Part shown: one piece after another, positions 26,299-34,580 of the stretch
Position numbering within the stretch: the stretch's first letter is position 1
How the letters are laid out: every line of letters starts with the position of its first letter
Assembly: GCF_035621355.1 (NCBI RefSeq)
Contig: NZ_CP141769.1
Coordinates: forward strand, 1,488,001 to 1,552,000
Direction: 5' to 3'
Source: Thiobacillus sp. SCUT-2
Lineage (GTDB): Bacteria > Pseudomonadota > Gammaproteobacteria > Burkholderiales > Thiobacillaceae
Length of the DNA: 64,000 nt
Made by a program: the position numbers and the translations under genes
Notes under the pieces: model-generated
Told to the model about the DNA's origin: nothing
Database searches by the model: none
What the model saw: the letters and a program-made list of their open reading frames with translations, nothing else

Positions 26299-27414
26299 AT
26301 GAAGCACAAGCCCTTTCTTCCCCGCGCGAGCGCGTGGGCACGTCCGATCCACGGTTTGCATGTCTGTTTGCTGCTGCTCCTGTGCGTTGCCCTGCCGGGG
26401 CGGGCGGCGACCTTTACGCTGCCGACCGACGGCAGCACCGTCGTCGGCCACCTCCAGGTGGTGACGGCCGATTCCCGCAACACCCTGCTCGACATCGCGC
26501 GCCATTATGACCTCGGCTACGACGACATCACGCTCGCCAATCCCGACGTGTCGATCTGGGTGCCCGGCGAGGGCACGCGCATCGTGGTGCCGACCGAGTT
26601 CATCCTGCCGCCGCGCCCCTGGGTAGGCATCGTGGTGAACATCCCGCAGCGGCGACTCTACTATTTCCCCCGCCACAAGGCCAAGGAGAAGGCGACGGTG
26701 GTGACGGTTCCGCTCGGCATCGCCCGCCCCGGCTGGCCGACGCCGCTGGGCTCGACGAAGATCGTCGCCAAGGAGAAGGACCCGTCCTGGGTCGTTCCGA
26801 AGAGCATCCAGGCGGAGCACCGCAGCCAGGGCGAGGCCAACTTCCCCGACTACTTCCCGCCCGGCCCCAACAACCCGATGGGCATGCTCGCGCTCGAAAC
26901 CGGCTTTCCGGCAATCTTCATCCACGGCACCAACCGTCCCTGGGGCGTGGGCATGCAGGTGAGCCACGGCTGCATGCACCTCTATCCCGAGCACGCGGTC
27001 GAACTGTTCTCGCGCGTGCCGGTCGGGACGCCGGTGCGGATCATCAACGATCCGGTGATGGTGGGCGAGCGCGACCACCAGCTCTACCTCAGCGTATCCG
27101 CGCCGGTGAACGAGTATCCCGGCGACCAGGAAAGCCTGATGGTGCGGGCGATCGACGCCGTCTATGCGTTCAGGAAGCAGGCGAACACGGCGGAGATCGA
27201 CTGGGACCGCGCGCGCGAAGCCGTGAAGGCGCAGCGCGTCCTGCCGGTGCCGGTCAGCGTCGGCGCACCGACGCTCGACGAGATCCTCGCCTCGCTCAAG
27301 CCCGAGCCCTATGCGTTCGAGCCCTACGGCATCGAGGCCAACGACGCCTTGCCGCCCGGCGCGCCGCGCCCGCCTGCCGCTGCAGGCAGCCCGGAGCCCG
27401 CCGCGGCGCCCTGA
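26299..27414 (+). CDS. LysM-L,D-transpeptidase (YkuD), secreted
   Basis: 371 residues from ATG 26299, no clear Shine-Dalgarno. The signal peptide (HGLHVCLLLLLCVALPGRAA) lacks a lipobox, unlike its paralogue at 666-1838. A LysM-like segment (NTLLDIARHYDLGYDDITLA) precedes the YkuD domain with IFIHGTNRPWGVGMQVSHGC and catalytic Cys225. A conserved C-terminal extension (LPVPVSVGAPTLDEILASL) is followed by a Pro/Ala-rich tail. ErfK/YbiS-type members attach Lpp to peptidoglycan; the Lpp-like gene 700 bp upstream makes that the favoured role here. The gap to the divergent small L,D-transpeptidase is 9 bp, so promoter elements must overlap coding DNA. Confidence 0.9.
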   Translation: MKHKPFLPRASAWARPIHGLHVCLLLLLCVALPGRAATFTLPTDGSTVVGHLQVVTADSRNTLLDIARHYDLGYDDITLANPDVSIWVPGEGTRIVVPTEFILPPRPWVGIVVNIPQRRLYYFPRHKAKEKATVVTVPLGIARPGWPTPLGSTKIVAKEKDPSWVVPKSIQAEHRSQGEANFPDYFPPGPNNPMGMLALETGFPAIFIHGTNRPWGVGMQVSHGCMHLYPEHAVELFSRVPVGTPVRIINDPVMVGERDHQLYLSVSAPVNEYPGDQESLMVRAIDAVYAFRKQANTAEIDWDRAREAVKAQRVLPVPVSVGAPTLDEILASLKPEPYAFEPYGIEANDALPPGAPRPPAAAGSPEPAAAP

Positions 27415-27530
27415 GCACGCGATGAACGATTCGCCGGAACCGGATCGCCCCGGGCCGGTCCATACCGGTGCCGGCGCCCCGGTGCCCCGTTCCGGGGCGA
27501 CGACGCGGCGGCCACGACCAAGGAGACTGC

Positions 27531-27752
27531 ATGCGCATGGCCGGCCACTCGCCGTCTGGAAGCTACTCGGAGGGCACGCCTCGCCACACCTGCCCGGCAT
27601 GCAAGAGACACGGGCTCGTCCGCATCCGCCGGCGCTTCATCGACCGCCTGATCGGCCTTTTCGTGCGCCAGCGCCGCTATCGCTGCACCCATCCCGCATG
27701 CCTGTGGGAGGGCAACCTGCGGGAGAAGCGCCGCACGCAGCACCTCGCCTAG
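27531..27752 (+). CDS. small basic zinc-ribbon-like protein
   Basis: 73 residues from ATG 27531 behind AGGAG. Two Cys pairs, HTCPACKRHGL and YRCTHPACLWEG, separated by a very basic helix (RIRRRFIDRLIGLFVRQRR), make a zinc-ribbon fold likely. The spacing recalls short proteins of unknown role in proteobacteria. There is no signal peptide. It follows the L,D-transpeptidase by 116 bp. I do not recognise a function; nucleic-acid binding is possible from charge alone. Confidence 0.7.
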   Translation: MRMAGHSPSGSYSEGTPRHTCPACKRHGLVRIRRRFIDRLIGLFVRQRRYRCTHPACLWEGNLREKRRTQHLA

Positions 27753-27808
27753 GCGCGCAGCACGGCCGGCGATAGCCGCACACCTCGTTCGGATTGGGAG
27801 ACCTTCGC

Positions 27809-28012
27809 GTGGATACGTCGTCGCTGTTGTGGGGACTGCTGTTCGGCTCGATCGGACTGGGATTCTTCCTGTACGGCAAGCGCCAGCAGGCCTTCGTGCC
27901 GCTGTTGTCCGGCCTCGCCTTGATGGTCTTCCCGTATTTCGTCTCGAGCACGCTCGCGCTCGTCCTGATCGGCGCCGCGCTGGTGGCGCTGCCGTGGCTC
28001 GTGCGCGCCTGA
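27809..28012 (+). CDS. small two-to-three-helix membrane protein
   Basis: 67 residues from GTG 27809, chosen because GGGAG lies at the right distance; a TTG at 27794 is less likely. SSLLWGLLFGSIGLGFFLYG, a short basic loop (KRQQ), then FVPLLSGLALMVFPYF and LALVLIGAALVALPWLV form two or three membrane helices. It belongs to a widespread group of tiny inner-membrane proteins without known role. The downstream lipocalin starts 16 bp later behind GAAGGAGAAGG, so the two are probably one operon. Confidence 0.75.
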   Translation: MDTSSLLWGLLFGSIGLGFFLYGKRQQAFVPLLSGLALMVFPYFVSSTLALVLIGAALVALPWLVRA

Positions 28013-28028
28013 AGGAGAAGGACGCGCC

Positions 28029-28583
28029 GTGTCTCGGCCCCGACCGATCCCGCAGGCCAGGAAGTTTCAACGCTGGGCCGCCCTCGCGCTCGTCGCCCTT
28101 GCCGCCTGCGCGCCCGTGCGCACCCCGCTGCCGACGGTGCCGGCGGTCGACCTCGCGCGCTACGCCGGTCGCTGGTATGAAATCGCGCGCCTGCCCAACC
28201 GCTTCCAGGCGATGTGCGCCTCCGACACCCAGGCGACCTACCGGCCGGCGGGCGAAGACGTGACCGTGCTCAACCAGTGCCGCACCGCGAGCGGCGAAGT
28301 CGAACGCGCGCAGGGCATCGCGCACGTGGTGCCGGGGAGCGGCGGCGCCAAGCTGCGCGTGAGCTTCTTCCGCCCCTTCTACGGCGACTACTGGGTCCTG
28401 GCGCTCGACCCGGATTACCGCTGGGTGCTGGTCGGCGAGCCGAGCCGGAAGTATGCCTGGGTGCTGGCGCGCCAGCCGGCGCTGCCGCCCGCGGCGCTCG
28501 ACGCCCTGCTCGCACGCGCCGCCGCGCTCGGCTTCGACCGCCACGCCTTCATCCGGACGCCGCAATCCGGCGCCGCACGCTGA
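28029..28583 (+). CDS. blc: bacterial lipocalin (Blc-like)
   Basis: 184 residues from GTG 28029. The N-terminus [15 protein letters not shown] is a lipoprotein signal with an LAAC lipobox. The lipocalin signature [20 protein letters not shown] (Gly-x-Trp motif) is exact, and [20 protein letters not shown] and [12 protein letters not shown] match the other conserved strands. Blc binds fatty acids or lysophospholipids at the outer membrane and responds to envelope stress. The length is normal. The neighbours are a small membrane protein and a macro-domain protein. Confidence 0.93.
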   Translation: MSRPRPIPQARKFQRWAALALVALAACAPVRTPLPTVPAVDLARYAGRWYEIARLPNRFQAMCASDTQATYRPAGEDVTVLNQCRTASGEVERAQGIAHVVPGSGGAKLRVSFFRPFYGDYWVLALDPDYRWVLVGEPSRKYAWVLARQPALPPAALDALLARAAALGFDRHAFIRTPQSGAAR

Positions 28584-28596
28584 GCCGGACGCCCGC

Positions 28597-29112
28597 ATGT
28601 CCACCCGGCTGCGCGCGCTCCAGGCCGACATCACGACGCTCGACGTCGACGCCATCGTCAATGCGGCCAACCCCACGCTGCTGGGCGGCGGCGGCGTCGA
28701 CGGCGCGATCCACCGCGCCGCCGGACCGCAGCTGCTGGACGCGTGCCGCACGCTCGGCGGCTGCGCGACGGGCGACGCCAAGCTGACGCCGGGCTACCGC
28801 CTGCCGGCGCGCTTCGTGATCCATACCGTCGGCCCGGTCTGGCACGGCGGCGATCGGGGCGAACCCGATCTCCTGGCGTCGTGCTACCGCCGCGCGATCG
28901 AAGTCGCCGCCGAACACGGCGTCCGCACGCTGGCTTTTCCGGCGATCAGCACGGGCGTCTACGGCTATCCGTTCGAACCCGCCGCGCGCATCGCCGTCGC
29001 CACGGTCCGCGCCGCGACGCAGGCCGCGACCGCGCTCGACGAAGTCATTTTCTGCTGCCATACCGCCGCCGCGCTGGCGACCTACGAGACGCTGCTCGGC
29101 GCGCGCGCCTGA
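28597..29112 (+). CDS. macro domain protein, O-acetyl-ADP-ribose deacetylase (YmdB-like)
   Basis: 171 residues, a single macro domain: [20 protein letters not shown] binds the distal ribose and diphosphate, ISTGVYGYP forms the second loop, and [20 protein letters not shown] is typical of YmdB/MacroD types. These hydrolyse O-acetyl-ADP-ribose or mono-ADP-ribosyl bonds and YmdB also modulates RNase III. Cytosolic. ATG 28597 lies 13 bp after the lipocalin stop. The same window holds a Fic-type protein, but no link is shown. Confidence 0.93.
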   Translation: MSTRLRALQADITTLDVDAIVNAANPTLLGGGGVDGAIHRAAGPQLLDACRTLGGCATGDAKLTPGYRLPARFVIHTVGPVWHGGDRGEPDLLASCYRRAIEVAAEHGVRTLAFPAISTGVYGYPFEPAARIAVATVRAATQAATALDEVIFCCHTAAALATYETLLGARA

Positions 29113-29154
29113 CGCGCGGCGTCATCCCGCCGCGAATGGCGGTATGCTCCGCCC

Positions 29155-30228
29155 ATGCGAGCGAACCCGCACGAGCCCTCCTTCGGCCGCCGCCTGTGGC
29201 TGCACGCGCTGTCGCTGCTGGCCTGGAAGCCGGCGACGCGGCCCTGGCATTTTCCGGTGCTCGCCTCGCTCTGCGTCGGCATTCCGGCACTGACGGGCGT
29301 GGCCGTCGGCCGCTTCGATGCCGGCGTGCTGGGGAGCATCGGCGGTCTGGTCATCCTCTACATGCCGCACACGCCGGTGCCGCACCGGATGGTGACGCTG
29401 GCCGTCAGCGCGCTCGGCCTCACCGCCTGCTTCGCGCTCGGCGTCGCTACCGGCTTCAATCCCTATCTCTCCGCTGCCACGCTCGGTCTGGTGACGGCCC
29501 TGGTGACGCTGGTCACCCGCTACTTCGCGCTGCCGCCGCCGGGAAGCTTCTTCTTCGTGCTGGTGACGGCCGTGGCCGGCACCCTGCCCTTCGACCCGGC
29601 GGCGCTGCCGGCGCACGTCGGCCTGTTCGTGCTGGGCGCCATCCAGGCCTGCCTGCTGGCGTTCTTCTACAGCCTGCTGGCCGGCAACCGGGCCCCCGCC
29701 GCGCCGCCGCATCGGCCACCCGCGCAGCCGGTCGCCGCACTCGTGCCGGACGTGGCGGTGATCGGCGCCTTCGTCGGCGGCTCGCTGCTGCTGGCGCAGT
29801 CGCTGGGCCTGCACAATCCGTACTGGGTGCCGATCTCGTGCGCGGCGATCATGCAGGGCGCGACCTTCCGCGCCGTGTGGCACCGCCAGGTCCACCGCAT
29901 CGCCGGCACCGCGATCGGCATGGGCCTCACCTGGCTCATCTTCTCGCTGCCGTTCAACGCCTGGGGGCTGGTCGCCGTCATCATGGCGCTCAACTTCCTG
30001 GTCGAGTTCCTCGTCGTGCGCCACTACGGCCTCGCCGTCATCTTCATCACGCCGCTGACGGTGCTGCTCGCCGAGGCGTCGGCGATGAACGCCTCGCCCG
30101 ACCAGCTGGTGCTGGCGCGCATGCTCGACATCGTGCTCGGCAGCGTGATCGGCTTCGTCGGCGGCGGCGTGCTGCATCACCCCGAGCTGCTGCGTGCGCT
30201 CGGCCTGCGCCGGCCGCGCGCGGAATAG
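29155..30228 (+). CDS. FUSC family inner-membrane protein
   Basis: 357 residues with about ten hydrophobic segments in two blocks. The second holds LHNPYWVPISCAAIMQGATF and HRQVHRIAGTAIGMGLTWLI, the conserved FUSC_2 core found in aromatic-acid exporter (AaeB/YhcP) relatives. The cytosolic linker is Pro/Ala-rich (RAPAAPPHRPPAQPVAALVP). Substrate unknown; the long cytoplasmic domains of AaeB are missing. The gene is followed after 11 bp by a hydrolase on the same strand. Confidence 0.82.
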   Translation: MRANPHEPSFGRRLWLHALSLLAWKPATRPWHFPVLASLCVGIPALTGVAVGRFDAGVLGSIGGLVILYMPHTPVPHRMVTLAVSALGLTACFALGVATGFNPYLSAATLGLVTALVTLVTRYFALPPPGSFFFVLVTAVAGTLPFDPAALPAHVGLFVLGAIQACLLAFFYSLLAGNRAPAAPPHRPPAQPVAALVPDVAVIGAFVGGSLLLAQSLGLHNPYWVPISCAAIMQGATFRAVWHRQVHRIAGTAIGMGLTWLIFSLPFNAWGLVAVIMALNFLVEFLVVRHYGLAVIFITPLTVLLAEASAMNASPDQLVLARMLDIVLGSVIGFVGGGVLHHPELLRALGLRRPRAE

Positions 30229-30239
30229 CCGCGGCGACG

Positions 30240-30866
30240 ATGGACCTGATCCTGATCCACGGCCTGGGCAGGACGCCGCTGTCGCTGCTGCGCCTGCGCC
30301 GCCACCTGCGCCGCGCCGGCCATCGCGCGCTGCTGTTCGGCTATTCGCCCACCTTCGAGACCCTGCACGGCGCGACGGCGCGCCTGCTGCGCCGCGTCGA
30401 ACACCGGATTGGCGGCCGGCGCTACGCACTGGTCGGCCATTCGCTCGGCACCGTGCTGATCCGCCACGCGCTCCGCGGCCTTGCAAGCCATCCGCCCGCC
30501 GCCTGCTTCTTTCTCGCCCCGCCGCTCGTCGCGTGCCGGGCGGCGAAATTCTTCACGCGCTTTCGCGCCTTCCGGCTCGCGACCGGCGAGATGGGCCGCC
30601 TGCTCGCGGACGACGCGTTCATGGAAGACCTGCCGATGCCGCCCGGCCCGCTGCGGATCTATGCGGGAACCGCCGGGCCGCGCGCCGCGTGGCTGCCGTT
30701 CGGCGACGCGCCCAACGACGGCATCCTGAGCGTGGCGGAAGCGACCCGCGACCGACAGGCGCAGGTGCTGCAGGTGCCGGCGCTGCACACCTTCATCATG
30801 AATGCGCCGCAGGTCCGCGCGGACATCCTCGCCACGCTGGCGCGGCTCGAGGCGGTGCCAGCGTAG
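30240..30866 (+). CDS. alpha/beta hydrolase (small lipase/esterase-like)
   Basis: 208 residues. Oxyanion-hole motif LILIHGLGRTPLSLL and nucleophile elbow YALVGHSLGTVLIRHAL (GHSLG, Ser nucleophile) are clear. The acid and the final His (VPALHTFIMNA) also fit. No signal peptide, so cytosolic. It resembles PGAP1-like or serine-lipase small hydrolases in proteobacteria; substrate unknown. ATG 30240 is 11 bp after the FUSC gene, implying an operon. Confidence 0.85.
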   Translation: MDLILIHGLGRTPLSLLRLRRHLRRAGHRALLFGYSPTFETLHGATARLLRRVEHRIGGRRYALVGHSLGTVLIRHALRGLASHPPAACFFLAPPLVACRAAKFFTRFRAFRLATGEMGRLLADDAFMEDLPMPPGPLRIYAGTAGPRAAWLPFGDAPNDGILSVAEATRDRQAQVLQVPALHTFIMNAPQVRADILATLARLEAVPA

Positions 30867-30964
30867 ACGAATCGTTCGGCTGGATTTCCGCGCGCGCTCG
30901 CCCATAATGGGGATTCGCCCCCGTCCGCATAGCCGCCGGCCCGATGCCGGCACAGGAGTCCGCC

Positions 30965-31309
30965 ATGATCCGCCTGCCGCAAGCCCTGAACGCCTGGGAC
31001 ACCCCGAACTTCCGCGACGTCGCCAAGCAGGAAATCACGCAGCTCGACGCCGGACTGCTGCCGCTGCAGCAGGGGCTGTCGTCCAGCAGCCACGTCACCG
31101 AAAGCCCGTTCCATCCGGTGATCCTCGCCAGCCACGCCGATGCCGACCGGATCTCCGTCAAGGCCGGCATCTTCTACACGGGCATCATCGCCGGCTGCAG
31201 CTGCGCCGACGATCCCACCCCGATCGACGAGCAGACCGAATACTGCATCGTGCGGTTCGACATCGACCGCACGACCGGCGACGCCACGGTGACGCTGCTG
31301 AACGAATAG
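30965..31309 (+). CDS. conserved hypothetical protein
   Basis: 114 residues from ATG 30965 with AGGAG ten bases ahead. The sequence MIRLPQALNAWDTPNFRDVA, KQEITQLDAGLLPLQQGLS and FYTGIIAGCSCADDPTPIDE ends in strands (YCIVRFDIDRTTGDATVTLL). It is soluble, acidic and lacks a signal. I do not recognise a named family. It is convergent with the sensor kinase gene (10 bp between stops). Function unknown. Confidence 0.75.
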   Translation: MIRLPQALNAWDTPNFRDVAKQEITQLDAGLLPLQQGLSSSSHVTESPFHPVILASHADADRISVKAGIFYTGIIAGCSCADDPTPIDEQTEYCIVRFDIDRTTGDATVTLLNE

Positions 31310-31319
31310 CGCCGCCCGC

Positions 31320-31973
31320 TCAGGGCAGCAGAAGCTCGAACGCCGCGCCGCCTTCGTTGGACAGGCGCAGCGCGCCGCACCGGCCGTGGTTGTCGTGGCT
31401 CTGGGCGATCAGGCGCGCGAACTGCAGGCCGAGGCCGGTGCCGCTGCCGCGGATCGCGGTGCCGGCGGCGACGCTGTCGAGCACGTGCTGCGGATAGCCG
31501 GACGAGTCATCGGCCACCCGGAGCGCGAGGAACCCATCCCGCATGGCGGCTTCGATGCGGATGGCGCTACCCGCATAGCGCAGCGCGTTGTGGACGGCGT
31601 TGATCAGCGCCATGTTCACCAGGTCGCGATCGAAGAACCACAGGACGGGCACCTCGTCGGCAACGGCCGACTCGACGCGCAACCGCCCGCGTGCCAGCGC
31701 CCGCGTCTGCTCGGCGAGCTCGTGCACCAGGTCGTGCGGCGAGCAGGCGTCGATCATCGGATGGATCGGGCCGTTGGCCGCCTTGTAGATCAGCAGCGCC
31801 TGGTTCAACCGGTCGATCACCCCCTGGCACAGCAGGCGCGCCTCGTCGAGCGCGCCGTCGTGCGCCGGTTCGCCGTTGGGCGGAACGCCCTCGATGCTCA
31901 TCGACAGCAGGCCGAGGCTGTTCTTCAGCTCGTGGATCAGCGCCGCGTAGAAGTCGCTGCCGGCGAAACTCAT
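31320..31973 (-). CDS. sensor-less histidine kinase-like protein
   Basis: 217 residues. A short phosphoacceptor helix FYAALIHELKNSLGLLSM (H-box HELKN) is followed by a HATPase domain with N-box NAVHNALRYAG, DDSSGYP (G1-like) and GSGTGLGLQFARLIAQSH (G2). There is no N-terminal sensor or membrane segment, so it is cytosolic and probably receives input from its partner. ATG 31973 overlaps the response-regulator stop by four bases (ATGA), so the two are translationally coupled and likely form a pair. Confidence 0.85.
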   Translation of the reverse strand: MSFAGSDFYAALIHELKNSLGLLSMSIEGVPPNGEPAHDGALDEARLLCQGVIDRLNQALLIYKAANGPIHPMIDACSPHDLVHELAEQTRALARGRLRVESAVADEVPVLWFFDRDLVNMALINAVHNALRYAGSAIRIEAAMRDGFLALRVADDSSGYPQHVLDSVAAGTAIRGSGTGLGLQFARLIAQSHDNHGRCGALRLSNEGGAAFELLLP

Positions 31974-33634
31974 GCGGCGGACTTCCTGCGGATGCCGAAG
32001 CGGTTCTCCAGCTCCCGCATCTGCAGCCGCAGGCCGGCGATGCGGGCGTGCCCCGGCGCCTGCCGCTCGGCCTCGGCGAGGTAGGCGCGCGCGCTCTCGA
32101 GCATGCCTTCGTCCATGCCGACCTGGTCGAGATACTTGAGGATCACCCACACCGCGTTCATGATGATGCGCGGGTTGAAGGGCGCCTCGCCGCAGGCGGT
32201 CAGCAGCTTGTCGACGGCGCCGCGGAAGTCGCCGCGCTGGGCCAGCACGACGCCCTCGTTGTTGAGCTGGCGCACGTCGCCGGTGGCGGCGGACAGCACG
32301 CCGGCCCCGGCATCCGGCCGCCCGGCGTCGTCGTAGATGCGCCGCGCCTTGGCGAGCAGCGCGTCACTGTCGTGGGCGTTGCGCGCGACCTCGCCGACGA
32401 TGGCATCGGCTTCGTCGTTGCGGCCGAGCGTCATGCAGGTCCCCGCGAGGTCCAGCATCAGCTGGGCATCGCCGCGCGCCCCGGCGGCGCGCAGGCGGGA
32501 GGCCTCGTCGAGCGCCTTCGCCGCGTCCTGCAGCGCGCCGTCGCGGGCATGCACCATGCTTTCGGTGACCGCCATCACGAGCTGTCCTTCGGGGCTCGCC
32601 TGCAGCGCGCTCTTGTTCCGCTTCAGGGTCTCGGCGGCGGCCTTGGCGTCCCCCTGCTCCAGCTGCACCCGGCACAGGTTGCCGTAATCGGCGGGGGTCA
32701 CGAAGATGGAATGGCGCCCCTTCTCCAGCGCCTGGGCGTAGGCGGCACGCGCGGTGTCGAGATCGCCGTTGGCATGGGCGACCTCGCCCAGCTTCTGCTG
32801 TCGCCGCACCGTCTTGCCCGAGATCGCCACGCCCTGCTCGAGCGCCGCCTGCGCCGCCTCCGCGTTCTTCTGCGCCAGGCAGACATCCGACAGCAGGTCG
32901 TAGGCGGAGACCATCTCCGGCGCGTCATCGAGAACGTCGCGCAGCTCTCCCTCGGCCGCCTCGTCCTTGTTCTGCAGGTGCAGCGCACGCGCCAGGCCCA
33001 GCCGGGCCCAGGGGATGGCGCGCATGTTGATGACCTGCTGGTAGAGCGCCTCCGCCTCGTCGAAACGTCCCGCGGCGACCAGCAGCTCGCCCTTGAAGCG
33101 CATGGCGTCGACCGCGTATTTCGGCGTGGCGCGCATCAGCGCGTCGCAGCCGGCGATCGCGGCGTCCAGTTCCTGCGCCTCGAACTGCCGGTAGATCTCG
33201 CGGAAGGCACGCTTGCGCAGCAGGATGCCCTCGAGGCGGCTGCGCAGCACTTCGGCGCTGAACGGCTTGATCATGTAGTCGTCCGGCGCCAGCTCGGCGG
33301 TGGCGACGACCTTCTCGTAATACGACTCGGCGGTCACCATCATGAACACCGTCTCGAGCGCGATGAGGTGGCTGTGGCGCAGCTCCTCGAGCAGCTGCTG
33401 CCCGTCGCGCCCCTCCCCGAGGTTGAAGTCGCAGAGGATGAAATCGCAGTCGCGGTGCTTGATCTGGAAGATGGCCTCGGCGGCGTTCGCCGCCATCTGG
33501 ATCTTGGTGATGCCGAAGTTCGCCAGGGTGAGCCGCAGCGCGTTGCGCATGCCGGGCGAATCGTCGACCACCAGCGCGCGCAGGGCGGCGTAGTCGATGG
33601 GAGGGTGGCCGGCGCTCGCCGGTTTGAGACTCAT
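31970..33634 (-). CDS. response regulator with long TPR region
   Basis: 554 residues from ATG 33634 (an ATG at 33688 is possible; neither has a strong Shine-Dalgarno). The N-terminal receiver domain has LRALVVDDSPGMRNALRLTL, the phosphoacceptor Asp in FILCDFNLGEG, MMVTAESYYEKV and the conserved Lys in DDYMIKPF. Residues from about 150 to the end are helical pairs of the TPR type (AIPWARLGLARALHLQNKDE and similar). There is no DNA-binding domain, so output is by protein contact. Partner: the coupled kinase downstream. Related receiver-TPR proteins occur in Pseudomonas and other proteobacteria; target unknown. Confidence 0.87.
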   Translation of the reverse strand: MSLKPASAGHPPIDYAALRALVVDDSPGMRNALRLTLANFGITKIQMAANAAEAIFQIKHRDCDFILCDFNLGEGRDGQQLLEELRHSHLIALETVFMMVTAESYYEKVVATAELAPDDYMIKPFSAEVLRSRLEGILLRKRAFREIYRQFEAQELDAAIAGCDALMRATPKYAVDAMRFKGELLVAAGRFDEAEALYQQVINMRAIPWARLGLARALHLQNKDEAAEGELRDVLDDAPEMVSAYDLLSDVCLAQKNAEAAQAALEQGVAISGKTVRRQQKLGEVAHANGDLDTARAAYAQALEKGRHSIFVTPADYGNLCRVQLEQGDAKAAAETLKRNKSALQASPEGQLVMAVTESMVHARDGALQDAAKALDEASRLRAAGARGDAQLMLDLAGTCMTLGRNDEADAIVGEVARNAHDSDALLAKARRIYDDAGRPDAGAGVLSAATGDVRQLNNEGVVLAQRGDFRGAVDKLLTACGEAPFNPRIIMNAVWVILKYLDQVGMDEGMLESARAYLAEAERQAPGHARIAGLRLQMRELENRFGIRRKSAA

Positions 33635-33770
33635 GGTCGAAGAAGATGCCGGTTTGTCAGTCGCGCCAGATGGGTGGCCGGTCGCCATCCGAAACAAGGG
33701 TTGACTGAGGTAACGGCAGTTTTTGCGGGAACTGAACCGCGCTGGACGCGGCGCGAGGCGCCGGAACGGC

Positions 33771-34580
33771 TCAGCGGCCGCGCGGGCCGAGCTCGAGTTC
33801 CTGGGGATAGGGCCGGCTCGGGTACTGGAAGGCGACGGGGCCGTCCGGCTGCGCATGGACGAACTGGCGCACGAAGGGGTCGTCGGACGTCTGCATGGCG
33901 GCCGCCTCGCCTTCGGCCACCACGACGCCGTCGTGCAGGAAATACACGTAGTCGGCGACCTTGAGCGATTCGGAGACGTCGTAGGTGACGACGATCGAGG
34001 TCAGGCCGAGGGCGTCGTTGAGGCGCCGGATCAGGTTGGCGATGGTGTTGAGCGAGATCGGGTCGAGGCCGGCGAAGGGCTCGTCGTACATGATCAGCAT
34101 GGGGTCGAGCGCGATCGCCCGCGCCAGCGCCACGCGCCGCTCCATGCCGCCGGAGAGCTCGCTGGTCCGCAGCCCGTGCGCGCCGCGCAGCCCGACGGCG
34201 TGGAGCTTCATCAGCACCAGGTCGTGGATCACGTCTTCCGGCAGGTCGGTGTGCTCGCGCATCGGATAGGCGATGTTGTCGAATACGGAAAGGTCGCTGA
34301 ACAGCCCGCTGACCTGGAACATCATCCCCATCTTGCGCCGCAGCGCATAGAGCGCCTTGTTGTCGAGCGTGTGCACGACCTGGCCGTCGACCGCGACACT
34401 GCCGCGCGCCGGCACGAGCTGGCCGCCGACGTGGCGCAGCAGCGTGGTCTTGCCGCAGCCGCTGACGCCGAGGATGGCGACCACCTTGCCGCGCGGGATC
34501 GCCAGATCGACGCCGCGCAGCACGGCCCGGTCGCCGTAGGCGAAATGCAGGTCGCGGATCTCGACCAGCGCGTCACCCAT
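33771..34580 (-). CDS. MlaF-like ABC transporter ATP-binding protein (orphan)
   Basis: 269 residues. Walker A is GVSGCGKTT, the signature [19 protein letters not shown], and Walker [34 protein letters not shown] is typical of Mla/Ttg2A phospholipid-transport ATPases. The switch His is replaced by Tyr ([19 protein letters not shown]). No permease (MlaE), MlaD or other mla gene is next to it. It starts eight bases inside the sucB 3' end, so it is cotranscribed with the OGDH genes. Its partners must be encoded elsewhere. Lipid-asymmetry function is inferred. Confidence 0.85.
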   Translation of the reverse strand: MGDALVEIRDLHFAYGDRAVLRGVDLAIPRGKVVAILGVSGCGKTTLLRHVGGQLVPARGSVAVDGQVVHTLDNKALYALRRKMGMMFQVSGLFSDLSVFDNIAYPMREHTDLPEDVIHDLVLMKLHAVGLRGAHGLRTSELSGGMERRVALARAIALDPMLIMYDEPFAGLDPISLNTIANLIRRLNDALGLTSIVVTYDVSESLKVADYVYFLHDGVVVAEGEAAAMQTSDDPFVRQFVHAQPDGPVAFQYPSRPYPQELELGPRGR

